NCBI RefSeq assembly: GCF_002214805.1
Contig: NZ_CP019914.1
Coordinates: 1,178,001-1,242,000, forward strand
DNA: 64,000 nucleotides
Source of the DNA: Brachyspira hampsonii
GTDB lineage: Bacteria > Spirochaetota > Brachyspiria > Brachyspirales > Brachyspiraceae
Direction of reading: 5' to 3'
Shown: in pieces, positions 56,433-64,000 of the stretch
Position numbering within the stretch: position 1 is the stretch's first letter
Layout: every line of letters begins with the position of its first letter
The notes under the pieces: model-generated
Seen by the model: the letters and a program-made list of their open reading frames with translations, nothing else
What the model was told of the DNA's origin: nothing
Database searches by the model: none
Made by a program: the position numbers and the translations under genes

Positions 56433-56894
56433 ATGGCTAAAACTATTAAATGCAAATCGTGTAAAACAGTTAATGATAAATACGCTAAACAATGCCGTTC
56501 ATGCGGAACTTTACTTTATCCTGAAATTTCACATAAAAATGCTGAACTTATTACTATTATACTAGATGGAATATTTGCTTTTATATATTTATTTGGAATA
56601 TATCTTTTTATAGTTAATTCCAATAATAATGAAACACCTAAATATATTACTATATTACCGGCACCAAATACATTGCCTTATTTTTTAATAATATTATTAT
56701 TTTTAGCATTTGCTGCTAGTAAAATACTTTATATAGTGAATGTATTTGTACTTAAAAAAGATATAATATTTACTATTAGACGATTCAGTATGTTTATTGA
56801 AGCTATTATAATGTTTCCGATTCAAACAATACTTGCATTATATTTTTATGAACCGGCAACAAATCAGGATAAAATTAATAAAAAAATGGATTAA
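56433..56894 (+). CDS. Small zinc-ribbon membrane protein
   Basis: This 153-residue protein has an N-terminal zinc ribbon (CKSCKTVNDKYAKQCRSCG, four Cys) in the cytoplasm and about three membrane segments (residues about 38-60, 78-104 and 116-138). Such zinc-ribbon membrane proteins are common and mostly uncharacterised. It is followed after 3 bases by the pantothenate synthetase homologue, and their translation may be coupled. No function is proposed. Confidence 0.75.
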   Translation: MAKTIKCKSCKTVNDKYAKQCRSCGTLLYPEISHKNAELITIILDGIFAFIYLFGIYLFIVNSNNNETPKYITILPAPNTLPYFLIILLFLAFAASKILYIVNVFVLKKDIIFTIRRFSMFIEAIIMFPIQTILALYFYEPATNQDKINKKMD

Positions 56895-56897
56895 TGT

Positions 56898-57734
56898 ATG
56901 TCTTTAACTATATTAAAAAATATAAAAAGTGCATATAAATTTATTAATGATAATAAAAATAATTCTATAGCTTTAATCCCTACTATGGGAGCTTTGCATG
57001 AAGGACATGCTGCCTTAATAAAAAAAGCAAAAAAAGAATGTTCTATTGTAATTGTAAGTATATTTATTAATCCGCTTCAATTTATAAAGGTAGAAGATAT
57101 AGAAAGATATCCTCAGGATTTGGATAAAGATAAAAAATTTTTGGAAGAATATCAGGTAAATGTTTTATTTCTGCCATCTGTTGAAGAGATGATTCCTGAT
57201 GATTATGCCGCTCACATAAATATAGAAAACAGTAAATTCAATATAATTTCAAGACCTATATATTATAGAGGCATAGTTACAATAATGGCTAAGCTGTTTA
57301 ATATAATATCTCCTACTCATGTGTATTTCACAGAATATGATTATTTGCAAGTGTTTATAATAAAAAAAATGATAAAGGATTTAAATTACAATATAGCATT
57401 AAAAACTATTCCTATAGTTAGAGATGAAAATATGCTTGCTTTAAGCAGTTTAAATACTCTATTAAGCGAGAGAGAAAAAGAAGAAGCTTCTATAATATAT
57501 AAACTTCTTAGGGAGGCAAGAGAAGAGTTTAAAAAAGGCGGAACTAAATCATCGTATTTATTAGATATAATAAAAAACAATATAAAAACTCATAAAATGC
57601 TTAAGTTAGAGTATGTTTATATAGTAGATAAGGAAACTTTAATGAGCATGGAAACAGCATCAAAAAATTCAATAATACTTATATCAGCCTATTGCGGTGC
57701 CACTAGATTATTAGATAATATGCCTTTGAAATAA
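56898..57734 (+). CDS. panC: Pantothenate synthetase homologue with altered active site
   Basis: Pantothenate synthetase joins pantoate and beta-alanine using ATP. The 278-residue protein has the family fold and the adenylate-binding His pair at residues 34 and 37 (PTMGALHEGHAALI), and the Gln region SIFINPLQF is kept. Two other catalytic positions are changed: the Lys of GEKD, which contacts the pantoate and ATP phosphates, is Tyr in YFTEYDYLQ, and the Arg of LALSSRN is Leu in LALSSLNTLL. No panB or panD gene is next to it. Loss of activity or a changed substrate is possible; the family is certain. Confidence 0.9.
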   Translation: MSLTILKNIKSAYKFINDNKNNSIALIPTMGALHEGHAALIKKAKKECSIVIVSIFINPLQFIKVEDIERYPQDLDKDKKFLEEYQVNVLFLPSVEEMIPDDYAAHINIENSKFNIISRPIYYRGIVTIMAKLFNIISPTHVYFTEYDYLQVFIIKKMIKDLNYNIALKTIPIVRDENMLALSSLNTLLSEREKEEASIIYKLLREAREEFKKGGTKSSYLLDIIKNNIKTHKMLKLEYVYIVDKETLMSMETASKNSIILISAYCGATRLLDNMPLK

Positions 57735-57819
57735 TAAACAATATAGCATTAAACAATACATATATATTGAAATAAACAGTATATTATAATATAATATATC
57801 TAAAAAGAGGCTGACAAAT

Positions 57820-58083
57820 ATGTTTAACAAAGCTAAAGATAACATTAGTAATATAATAAATATTGTAAATATAATAGGAAAAGATAGGTTAATAGAAATT
57901 ATCAAAATGATAAAAATAAAAGATATATCTAAGATAATTGATATAAATAACAATATAAAAGATAAAAAATATCTTGATTTATTAAAAAAAGTAGATAGAA
58001 ATGATTTGGAAAAAATTATAAAAATAGTAAATATAGTCGGCGTTGATGATATACTTAAAATAATTAAAAATATAAAAAAATAA
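57820..58083 (+). CDS. Small Lys/Ile-rich protein with internal repeat
   Basis: This 87-residue protein has AGAGG at good distance before its ATG and is composed mainly of Ile, Lys, Asn and Asp. A segment near residues 13-30 (INIVNIIGKDRLIEIIKM) is repeated near residues 67-84 (IKIVNIVGVDDILKIIKN), so it consists of two similar amphipathic helices around a linker. There is no signal peptide. It stands alone between panC and the rplM promoter. It is unknown to me, though the ribosome binding site and repeat make chance less likely. Confidence 0.6.
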   Translation: MFNKAKDNISNIINIVNIIGKDRLIEIIKMIKIKDISKIIDINNNIKDKKYLDLLKKVDRNDLEKIIKIVNIVGVDDILKIIKNIKK

Positions 58084-58118
58084 TCAAAATAAATAATAAT
58101 ATATTTTATAAATAAAAT

Positions 58119-58147
58119 TTGACTTTACAATATATTTATGTTATAAT
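58119..58147 (+). promoter_or_regulatory. Strong promoter of rplM-rpsI-dksA-priA operon
   Basis: TTGACT (58119-58124) and TATAAT (58142-58147) are exactly 17 bases apart. The leader to the rplM ATG is about 64 bases. Confidence 0.75.
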
Positions 58148-58217
58148 TACGCACCGTTACATTTTTAAGATTAAAACTACCAAATTTTTTAAAACGTTAA
58201 ATCAAGGTGTGTATTTT

Positions 58218-58673
58218 ATGGATAAAAAAACATTAAAAACAAAAAATAATACTTACGTTTTATCGCAAAAAGATATAAAGCAAAATTGGCTAATAATAGA
58301 TGCCAAAGGTAAGTCATTAGGAAGAGTAGCAAGCAGAGCAGCTTATATGCTTAAAGGAAAACATAAAGTAGACTATGCCTACAACTTAGACAATGGTGAT
58401 TATGTAATTATCATCAATGCCAAAGATATAGTTCTAACAGGCAATAAAAAGAAAGGAAAAATCCACTATAGACATACAGGTTATCCGGGCGGTATAAAAT
58501 CTATAAGCTACGGCGAATTATTAGAAAAAAATCCTGAAAGAATGGTAAAAATAGCTGTAAAAGGTATGCTTTCTCATAATCCATTGGGAAGACTTCATCT
58601 TAAAAAATTAAAAGTATATGCTGGAAGTGAGCATCCGCATGAAGCTAATAAACCTACTGTAGTAAATATATAA
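58218..58673 (+). CDS. rplM: 50S ribosomal protein L13
   Basis: L13 is an early-assembling protein of the large subunit. The conserved core is present: WLIIDAKGKSLGRVASRAAY near residue 25, YRHTGYPGGIKS near 83 and AVKGMLSHNPLGRLHLKKLK near 112, ending EHPHEANKP. The protein is 151 residues, slightly extended at the N-terminus relative to E. coli (142). ATG 58218 with AAGGTG before it is chosen; the open frame upstream covers the promoter and cannot be coding. rpsI follows after 13 bases. Confidence 0.97.
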   Translation: MDKKTLKTKNNTYVLSQKDIKQNWLIIDAKGKSLGRVASRAAYMLKGKHKVDYAYNLDNGDYVIIINAKDIVLTGNKKKGKIHYRHTGYPGGIKSISYGELLEKNPERMVKIAVKGMLSHNPLGRLHLKKLKVYAGSEHPHEANKPTVVNI

Positions 58674-58686
58674 TTAGGAGATAAAA

Positions 58687-59085
58687 ATGGCAGCTAAACA
58701 ATTAACTATTTTTACTGGAAAAAGAAAAACAGCTAATGCAAGAGTTCGTATAACTTTAGGCAGCGGCAAAATTTTAATAAACGGAAAAAATTATGCTGAA
58801 TACTTCTGCAATAGAGCAGCACTTCTTAAAGTAGTAGAAGATGCTTTGAAAGTAACAGGTAATTTTGGAAAATACGATGTATTTGCTAATGTTCATGGCG
58901 GCGGTGTTTCTGCTCAGGCTGATGCTGTGAGACATGGTATAGCTAAAGCTTTGGTAGGTGAAAGCCAAGATTTCAGAACTACTTTAAAAAGAAATGGATT
59001 TCTTACTAGAGATTCTCGTGTAGTTGAGCGTAAAAAATACGGAAGATCAGGTGCTAGAAAACGTTTCCAATTCTCAAAACGTTAA
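58687..59085 (+). CDS. rpsI: 30S ribosomal protein S9
   Basis: S9 sits in the head of the small subunit, its tail reaching the P-site tRNA. GKRKTANARVRITLGSGKI at the start, GGGVSAQADAVRHGIAKAL in the middle and the basic tail ending RKRFQFSKR are all standard. It is 132 residues, and AGGAG precedes the ATG. It is paired with rplM as in most bacteria. Confidence 0.98.
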   Translation: MAAKQLTIFTGKRKTANARVRITLGSGKILINGKNYAEYFCNRAALLKVVEDALKVTGNFGKYDVFANVHGGGVSAQADAVRHGIAKALVGESQDFRTTLKRNGFLTRDSRVVERKKYGRSGARKRFQFSKR

Positions 59086-59127
59086 ACTATCTTTTTATTG
59101 GGTTACTATTACTTAAAGGTTTGTATA

Positions 59128-59493
59128 ATGACTGCTAAGAAGTTAAAAAAATTTAAAGATTTACTATTAGAAGAAAAGAGAAAAACTTTAGATGAATTAT
59201 TGAGCGGAAATGAGACTTATGAAGCTCTTAAAGATGATTCTCATGGCGATATGGTAGATATAGCGTTTCAGGCTTATGAGAAACAAAATCTAATGAATTT
59301 CTCTCAAAAAGAAAAAGATAAGTTAGATATGCTTAACAATGCACTTAAGAGAATAGAAGACGGTACTTATGGTAAATGTATAGATTGTAAAGAAGAAATT
59401 AATGAGGAAAGATTAACTGCTTTGCCTTATACTTTAAGATGTGTAAACTGCATGTCTAAATATGAAGACAAAAAGCGTCGTGAAAAAATGTAA
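59128..59493 (+). CDS. dksA: DksA/TraR-family zinc-finger protein
   Basis: DksA-type proteins enter the secondary channel of RNA polymerase and adjust initiation together with ppGpp. The 121-residue protein has a coiled-coil region to about residue 75, and a four-Cys zinc finger with spacing 2-17-2 (KCIDCKEEINEERLTALPYT, then CVNC). The coil tip reads HGDMVDIAFQAYE, keeping two Asp three residues apart. ATG 59128 with AAAGG upstream is preferred to an in-frame TTG ten codons earlier. It lies 42 bases after rpsI and 2 bases before priA. Confidence 0.9.
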   Translation: MTAKKLKKFKDLLLEEKRKTLDELLSGNETYEALKDDSHGDMVDIAFQAYEKQNLMNFSQKEKDKLDMLNNALKRIEDGTYGKCIDCKEEINEERLTALPYTLRCVNCMSKYEDKKRREKM

Positions 59494-59495
59494 TA

Positions 59496-61481
59496 ATGTA
59501 TGTTAAAGTTGTTTTCAATCTGCCTATAGATAAAATACTTACATACAAAAAACCAGATGAGATTAATGATAGCTTGGTAGGATGTAGAGTTGTAGCTCCT
59601 ATTAAAGGAAAAAATAATAAGGGTATTGTTGTAGAAGAAGTTGAAACTATAGACGGTAACTATAAAATATATCCTATCAAAGCTAGAATTGATCTTGAAC
59701 CTATATGTTCAGATAAAGAATTCAAATTAGCTAAATGGATGAGTAATTATTATCATTCATCTTTCGGAGAAGCCCTATTTGCGGCACTTCCTGTAGGTAC
59801 ACCCGCAAAAAAAGAGAAGAAAGCTAAACCAATACCGGCAAAACAAAAACCATATTTAAAACTCAATGATGAACAAGAAATTGTATTAAAAAAAATAAAT
59901 GAAAGTATAGAATCCAATAGCCCAAAAACTTTTTTACTTCATGGTGTAACAGGAAGCGGAAAAACAGAAGTATATCTGCAGGCTATAAAAAAAGTTGTTG
60001 ATATGGGAAAGCAGGCTATAGTTATACTTCCTGAAATATCGCTCACTCCTCAAACTATAAAAAGATTTGCTGAAAGATTTGAAGGTAAAATAGCAGTACT
60101 TCACAGTAAATTATCGCCTAATTCTAAATATAGATATTGGCAGATGATAAAAAAAGATGAAATAAAAATTGTTATAGGGGCAAGAAGTGCAATATTCTCC
60201 CCTACTCCAAATTTAGGTATAATTGTTATAGATGAAGAACATGAAACAAGCTATAAAGCTGGAGATACGCCAAGATACCATGCAAGACAGGTAGCTTTTT
60301 ATAGAAAATCGCAGGAAAATGCTACATTACTTTTGGGAAGTGCTACTCCTTCTATAGAAAGTTTTTATTATGCTTCTATAGGAAAAATAGAACTTCTAAG
60401 CCTAAAGAAAAGAGCGGCTTCGGTTAATATGCCTGAAGTTAAAATATTAGATTTAAAAAAAGAAAAAAGAGCAGATGCTTTTCCTATGATTACACAAAAA
60501 TTGGCGGAAGAAATAAACAGAAAATTAGAGAAAAAAGAACAGATAATACTATTTCTTAATCGTAAAGGATATGCTCCTGTTGTTGCTTGTTCATATTGTC
60601 AAAGAGTTTTAGAATGCCCTAATTGTTCTGTATCTCTTACTTATCATAAAAAGAAAAATGTTGTTATGTGTCATTACTGCGGATATACTCAATATTTAGA
60701 TGAGCTTTGTGATGAATGTAAAATAGGACATTTTGAGCGTATAGGAAGCGGTACTGAAAAAGTAGAAGAACATTTAAATATACTTTTTCCAAATGCTGCG
60801 GTGGAGAGAATGGATCAGGATACTGTAGGAGGCACAAAAAACTATGAAAAAATATTCAAAAGATTTTCTGATGGTGAAATAGATATACTTGTAGGAACTC
60901 AGATGATAGCTAAAGGGCTTGATTTTCCTAATGTTACTTTAGTAGGGGTACTTTTAGCGGATATGTCTCTTCATATACCAGATTTTAGAAGTGCTGAGAG
61001 AACTTTTAATCTCATTACTCAAGTAGCAGGAAGAAGCGGCAGGGGAGAGAAAAACGGAATAGTATATATTCAAACTTATTCTCCTAATAACTATAGTATA
61101 GAATGTGCTAAAAATCATGATTATATATCTTTTTATAATAAAGAAATAGAAAATAGAAAAGCACCTTTAAATTATCCGCCGTTTTCAAGACTCATAAGAT
61201 TAGTAATAAGAGGAATAGATGAAAAAAAAGTGGAAAATGATGCAAATAAAATAGCAGATATGCTTAGAATGGAAACTTATAATCATTCCGATAAAATAAT
61301 AATTCTAGGAGCAACAGCATGTGCAATAAGTAAATTAAATAAATATTACAGATGGAATATTCTTATAAAAACACCTTCTCATTCTCTGCTAAAAAATTTC
61401 TTTAATAAACTAAATAATAGTTTTACAGCAAACAAAGGTAATTACATAGAAATAGATATAGACCCAATAAATATGCTTTAA
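59496..61481 (+). CDS. priA: Primosomal protein N' (PriA helicase)
   Basis: PriA recognises stalled forks and reloads the replication machinery. The 661-residue protein has an N-terminal DNA-binding domain (KVVFNLPIDKILTYKKPDE), Walker A HGVTGSGKTEVYLQAI near residue 150, the Walker B box VIDEEHETSYKAGDTPRYHA, and a cysteine-rich zinc region (CSYCQRVLECPNCSVSLTYH, then CHYCGYTQ and CDECK). The helicase motifs GSATPS and QVAGRSGRGEKNG follow. The start ATG follows the dksA stop by 2 bases, indicating coupling. It converges with the HTH-receiver gene, which ends 7 bases beyond. Confidence 0.97.
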   Translation: MYVKVVFNLPIDKILTYKKPDEINDSLVGCRVVAPIKGKNNKGIVVEEVETIDGNYKIYPIKARIDLEPICSDKEFKLAKWMSNYYHSSFGEALFAALPVGTPAKKEKKAKPIPAKQKPYLKLNDEQEIVLKKINESIESNSPKTFLLHGVTGSGKTEVYLQAIKKVVDMGKQAIVILPEISLTPQTIKRFAERFEGKIAVLHSKLSPNSKYRYWQMIKKDEIKIVIGARSAIFSPTPNLGIIVIDEEHETSYKAGDTPRYHARQVAFYRKSQENATLLLGSATPSIESFYYASIGKIELLSLKKRAASVNMPEVKILDLKKEKRADAFPMITQKLAEEINRKLEKKEQIILFLNRKGYAPVVACSYCQRVLECPNCSVSLTYHKKKNVVMCHYCGYTQYLDELCDECKIGHFERIGSGTEKVEEHLNILFPNAAVERMDQDTVGGTKNYEKIFKRFSDGEIDILVGTQMIAKGLDFPNVTLVGVLLADMSLHIPDFRSAERTFNLITQVAGRSGRGEKNGIVYIQTYSPNNYSIECAKNHDYISFYNKEIENRKAPLNYPPFSRLIRLVIRGIDEKKVENDANKIADMLRMETYNHSDKIIILGATACAISKLNKYYRWNILIKTPSHSLLKNFFNKLNNSFTANKGNYIEIDIDPINML

Positions 61482-61488
61482 TAATTAT

Positions 61489-62097
61489 TTACACATCAAC
61501 ATAAAATCTAATAGCATTTTTAATTCTTGCTTTTAACTCATTTTGACCTACAGGCTTTTTTACATAATCGCATGCACCTTTTTCAAGACCATTTACAACA
61601 TCATCTTCATTGTATCTCTTTGTAATAATAATAATTAATGATATTCTTAAAGAAATTTCTTTTTTGATTTCATCTATTATATAAAAATAATCTTTATCAT
61701 CTGATAAATTAATATCCATTAAGATTACATCAGGTGAAATCTTTTTTAACTCTTTTAAAGGCGATGCCAAATTAGATATGCATGTAACATCATAATCATC
61801 TTTAAGCCATTCAAGATAATTTTTTCTTGTAATTTCCATAGGCTCAATTATAGCAATCTTATATTTTGACTGTTTTCTTTTTAATTTAATTCTTTTCTCT
61901 TTATTGTTGAAAGCTAGAAAAGCCTTTAAATCGGCATAACGGATTTTATATCTCTTACCGGGGGTAACATCCGCTTTTAACCCATAGTGTCTAACCCAAT
62001 AGTTAACAGTAGTTCTTGACACTCCAACTATTTTAGCTGCATCTATAGGCGACAGCATATCATCGTCATCGTATATTAACTCTTCAGTATTAATCAT
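61489..62097 (-). CDS. Two-domain regulator: N-terminal HTH, C-terminal receiver
   Basis: The 202-residue protein begins with a MerR/excisionase-type helix-turn-helix (LSPIDAAKIVGVSRTTVNYW and VRHYGLK, then KRYKIRYADLKAFLA), followed at about residue 80 by a response-regulator receiver domain. The phospho-acceptor Asp is in PDVILMDINLSDDKD, the Thr/Ser position in IIIITKR and the Lys in YVKKPVG. The usual Asp pair at the start of the receiver is reduced to Glu-Pro (KIAIIEPMEITRKN), so metal binding and phosphorylation may be altered. Having the DNA-binding domain before the receiver is the reverse of most response regulators. ATG 62097 has GAGAGG before it. No kinase is adjacent. Confidence 0.85.
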   Translation of the reverse strand: MINTEELIYDDDDMLSPIDAAKIVGVSRTTVNYWVRHYGLKADVTPGKRYKIRYADLKAFLAFNNKEKRIKLKRKQSKYKIAIIEPMEITRKNYLEWLKDDYDVTCISNLASPLKELKKISPDVILMDINLSDDKDYFYIIDEIKKEISLRISLIIIITKRYNEDDVVNGLEKGACDYVKKPVGQNELKARIKNAIRFYVDV

Positions 62098-62153
62098 ATA
62101 ACCTCTCAAATTAAAAAATTAAAGAAAAATAAAAAATCTCCCATTGCACAATA

Positions 62154-62182
62154 AAGATAATACATAATGAAATTTTTGTCAA
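62154..62182 (-). promoter_or_regulatory. Possible promoter of the HTH-receiver gene
   Basis: On the minus strand TTGACA (62177-62182) and TATCTT (62154-62159) are 17 bases apart, about 55 bases before the ATG. Confidence 0.45.
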
Positions 62183-62316
62183 ATAAAAATATTTAAATTA
62201 TATTTAATATCAATATGTTTATATTTATTAATGCTATACAAGAACTACATTTTTTACAAAAAATATATTTTTTTTATTTTAATGTATAAAATGTAAATGC
62301 TTTTTTTACAATATTA

Positions 62317-62344
62317 TTGTTTTTTATTTAATTATATATATAAT
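62317..62344 (+). promoter_or_regulatory. Possible promoter of manC
   Basis: TTGTTT (62317-62322) and TATAAT (62339-62344) are 16 bases apart, 39 bases before the ATG. Confidence 0.4.
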
Positions 62345-62383
62345 AAGGTACTATAAGATAACTTTTATTCAAAGGAATAATAT

Positions 62384-63448
62384 ATGAAAAAAGCTGTACT
62401 TATAATGGCAGGAGGAATAGGAGAAAGATTATGGCCTCTAAGCAGAGAAAGCAAGCCTAAACAATTTTTAAATATTATAGAAAATAAATCTCTTATAGAA
62501 CAAACAATAGACAGAGCATTAAAAATTACTAATGAAGAAAATATATTTATAATCACGGGCAAAAGATATAAAGATGTATTCAGCAAATATATGCCTTCTT
62601 TCAAAAATATAATATATGAACCAATGGGAAGAGATACAGCAGCAGCTATTGCATTAGGAGCTATTTATATAAAAGAGAAAATAGGAAATGCAATGATTGC
62701 CGTTATTCCGGCAGATCCTATAATAAAAAATGAGGATTTATTTATACAATCTATTGAAAATGCAATTGAAGTAAGTGAAAATACTAATGAAGTTGTGGTA
62801 GTAGGAATAAACCCAAACAGAGCAGAAACAGGATATGGATATATAAAAATAAAAGATAATATTAAAGATGATGTATATGATGTTGACAGATTCGTAGAAA
62901 AACCTAATTATGAAAATGCATGCAAATTTTTAGAGGACGGTAATTATCTATGGAACAGCGGAATGTTTATATGGTCTATAGATAATATCCTTAATTCAAT
63001 AAAAGAATTAATGCCTGATACATACAATAAGACTCTAAAAACTTTAGAAGTTGAAAATGATAGTCAAAAGGAAGAAATATTCAAAACAATAAATAAAATA
63101 TCTTTTGACTTTGGAATAATGGAAAAATTAAAAAATATTAAATGCATAAAATCAAGATTCTTTTGGGACGATCTGGGAGCTTTTTCATCACTTGGAAGAA
63201 TACATAATAAAGATAATAATGATAATGTAATAATTGGAAATGTATATGCTAAAGAAGCAAAAGGAAATATCATAATTAATGATGATAATGACACTTTTAT
63301 AGCAATAAATGGGGTTGATAATTTAACTATAGTAAAATCTGACGGAGTTCTTTTAATTTATCCGAATAATAATGACTCAAAAATTAAAGATATATTAAAA
63401 GATATAAGGGAAAAAGATGAATTAAAAGATAAAAGAGATTTGCTTTAA
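62384..63448 (+). CDS. manC: Mannose-1-phosphate guanylyltransferase
   Basis: The enzyme makes GDP-mannose from mannose-1-phosphate and GTP, a donor for cell-surface glycans. The nucleotide loop is MAGGIGERLWPLSRESKPKQ near residue 8; EPMGRDTAAAIALGA, VIPADP and the RFVEKPNYENACKFLEDGNY region with NSGMFIW follow. The 354-residue length fits a guanylyltransferase-only form; the isomerase domain of bifunctional ManC (about 470 residues) is absent. A run of Asp/Lys-rich sequence ends the protein. AAAGGA precedes the ATG. It converges on the next gene with a 3-base gap. Confidence 0.94.
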   Translation: MKKAVLIMAGGIGERLWPLSRESKPKQFLNIIENKSLIEQTIDRALKITNEENIFIITGKRYKDVFSKYMPSFKNIIYEPMGRDTAAAIALGAIYIKEKIGNAMIAVIPADPIIKNEDLFIQSIENAIEVSENTNEVVVVGINPNRAETGYGYIKIKDNIKDDVYDVDRFVEKPNYENACKFLEDGNYLWNSGMFIWSIDNILNSIKELMPDTYNKTLKTLEVENDSQKEEIFKTINKISFDFGIMEKLKNIKCIKSRFFWDDLGAFSSLGRIHNKDNNDNVIIGNVYAKEAKGNIIINDDNDTFIAINGVDNLTIVKSDGVLLIYPNNNDSKIKDILKDIREKDELKDKRDLL

Positions 63449-63451
63449 TAT

Positions 63452-64000
63452 TTATTTTCTTTTGGAATATTTATTATTAAGCAAAGTTTCTTTATACATT
63501 TTATCCTTTGCTTCTTTGATTTTTTCTAATTGAGATTCTTTTTTCTCTTTTTCTTTTTTCTCTTTTTGATTGTCTTCTATGACTCTGCCGTTTATTAGAA
63601 CATTTACAAATTCTATTTTTTCATTTTCGGTAATTTCATAAGGTATAGTTTTACCTTTTATTTCAACATTTTCAAATTTTAAAGATTTATAAAATACCAT
63701 ATTTCTAAAATCAGCATCTCCCTCTATAATAATATTTTCAAAACTAGATTCTCCCTGCAAACTTGCATTAAGCATACTGAAATTATTTTTAAAATGAATA
63801 TGATTAAATGACAATTTATCAATTATATCCGAATTAGCAATAGAAAAATTACAGTCAGCTGTTATATTATCAATATCAATAGAATGCAAATTTGATAATG
63901 ACATATTAAAATCAATATTTATCTTAGAGTTTTTTATGATGATTTCTTTATAAACATTAGACATTGTAATAAAAAGTCCGCTTTCAAAATTGCTGTCTGT
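63452..64000 (-). CDS. Pentapeptide-like repeat protein, 5' end beyond window
   Basis: The frame is open from the right edge of the window to the stop at 63452. The first ATG inside is at 63964, but it has no ribosome binding site and 12 further codons upstream (ending SNFESGLFIT) fit the protein's pattern, so the gene probably continues to the right. About the first 120 visible residues have short repeats of the beta-helix kind, with Phe or Ile at regular spacing (NISFN..., NNFSMLNASLQGESSFEN, GDADFRNMVFYKSLKFENVE). The last about 45 are Lys/Glu-rich coiled coil. The function is unknown. Confidence 0.6.
   Translation of the reverse strand, partial: TDSNFESGLFITMSNVYKEIIIKNSKINIDFNMSLSNLHSIDIDNITADCNFSIANSDIIDKLSFNHIHFKNNFSMLNASLQGESSFENIIIEGDADFRNMVFYKSLKFENVEIKGKTIPYEITENEKIEFVNVLINGRVIEDNQKEKKEKEKKESQLEKIKEAKDKMYKETLLNNKYSKRK

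Noticed and set aside
58119-58217. N-terminal extension of L13 from 58119
   Set aside because: It covers a near-perfect promoter (58119-58147) and the leader, and family length fits ATG 58218.

Overview
This window is very AT-rich bacterial chromosome whose gene content and protein sequences point to an anaerobic intestinal spirochaete, most likely Brachyspira. I infer the genus from overall resemblance (butyrate-type CoA metabolism, oxygen-defence genes, CBS-less IMP dehydrogenase, extremely low GC, many lipoproteins); no rRNA or other formal marker is present. The window is densely coding with both strands in use. I see one tRNA, and no rRNA, CRISPR array, transposase or prophage.

Layout, left to right. 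1-3.7 kb (minus): prfA, a zinc-ribbon protein, the start of an unknown gene, and an unknown membrane-anchored protein. 3.7-8.4 kb (minus): an operon with its own promoter and terminator encoding a butyryl-CoA:acetate-type CoA-transferase, a three-part acyl-CoA dehydrogenase / ETF-alpha / rubredoxin fusion, and a flavodiiron protein. 9.2-12.7 kb (plus): two related peptide-binding lipoproteins. 13-24 kb (minus): EF-P with an EcfT-like membrane protein, clpX, clpP, trigger factor, tRNA-Gly, a HAD phosphatase, RNase HII and a 1557-residue repetitive coiled-coil protein. 24-32 kb (mostly plus): DNA polymerase III delta', an exported protein, superoxide dismutase, rubrerythrin, a minus-strand HD-domain protein, guaB and a SurA/PpiD-like foldase. 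32-38.7 kb (minus): DUF486 protein, chemoreceptor, sugar PTS EIICBA, SPL-type radical SAM protein. 38.9-42.7 kb: rtcB and two paralogous ankyrin lipoproteins. 42.8-50 kb (minus): ATP synthase genes atpB-E-F-H-H-A, then two GT14-like glycosyltransferases, then atpG; atpD and atpC are not here. 50-56 kb: STAS protein, then TetR, TolC-like and RND pump genes. 56-61.5 kb (plus): zinc-ribbon membrane protein, a pantothenate synthetase homologue with altered active site, a small protein, then rplM, rpsI, dksA-like and priA. 61.5-64 kb: an HTH-receiver protein, manC, and a gene that runs off the right edge.

How genes work together. The CoA-transferase, dehydrogenase fusion and flavodiiron protein form one unit that could move electrons from acyl-CoA through a tethered rubredoxin to oxygen; with superoxide dismutase and rubrerythrin this gives a clear oxygen-defence theme. 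The clpX/clpP/tig block and the rplM/rpsI/dksA/priA block are ordinary housekeeping clusters.

The least explained material is intergenic. A family of elements at 12.7-13.0, 32.9-33.3 and 40.3-40.6 kb has a CGCACGG...CCGTGCG inverted repeat flanked by CCCNCCC and GGGNGGG boxes spaced about 78 bp apart, in mirror-image order. Other unexplained structures are three tandem palindromic units between the ankyrin paralogues, a diverged 158-bp tandem duplication at 8.6-8.9 kb, an operator-like triple repeat over a minus-strand promoter at 32.86 kb, and two perfect inverted repeats at 50.42-50.57 kb.
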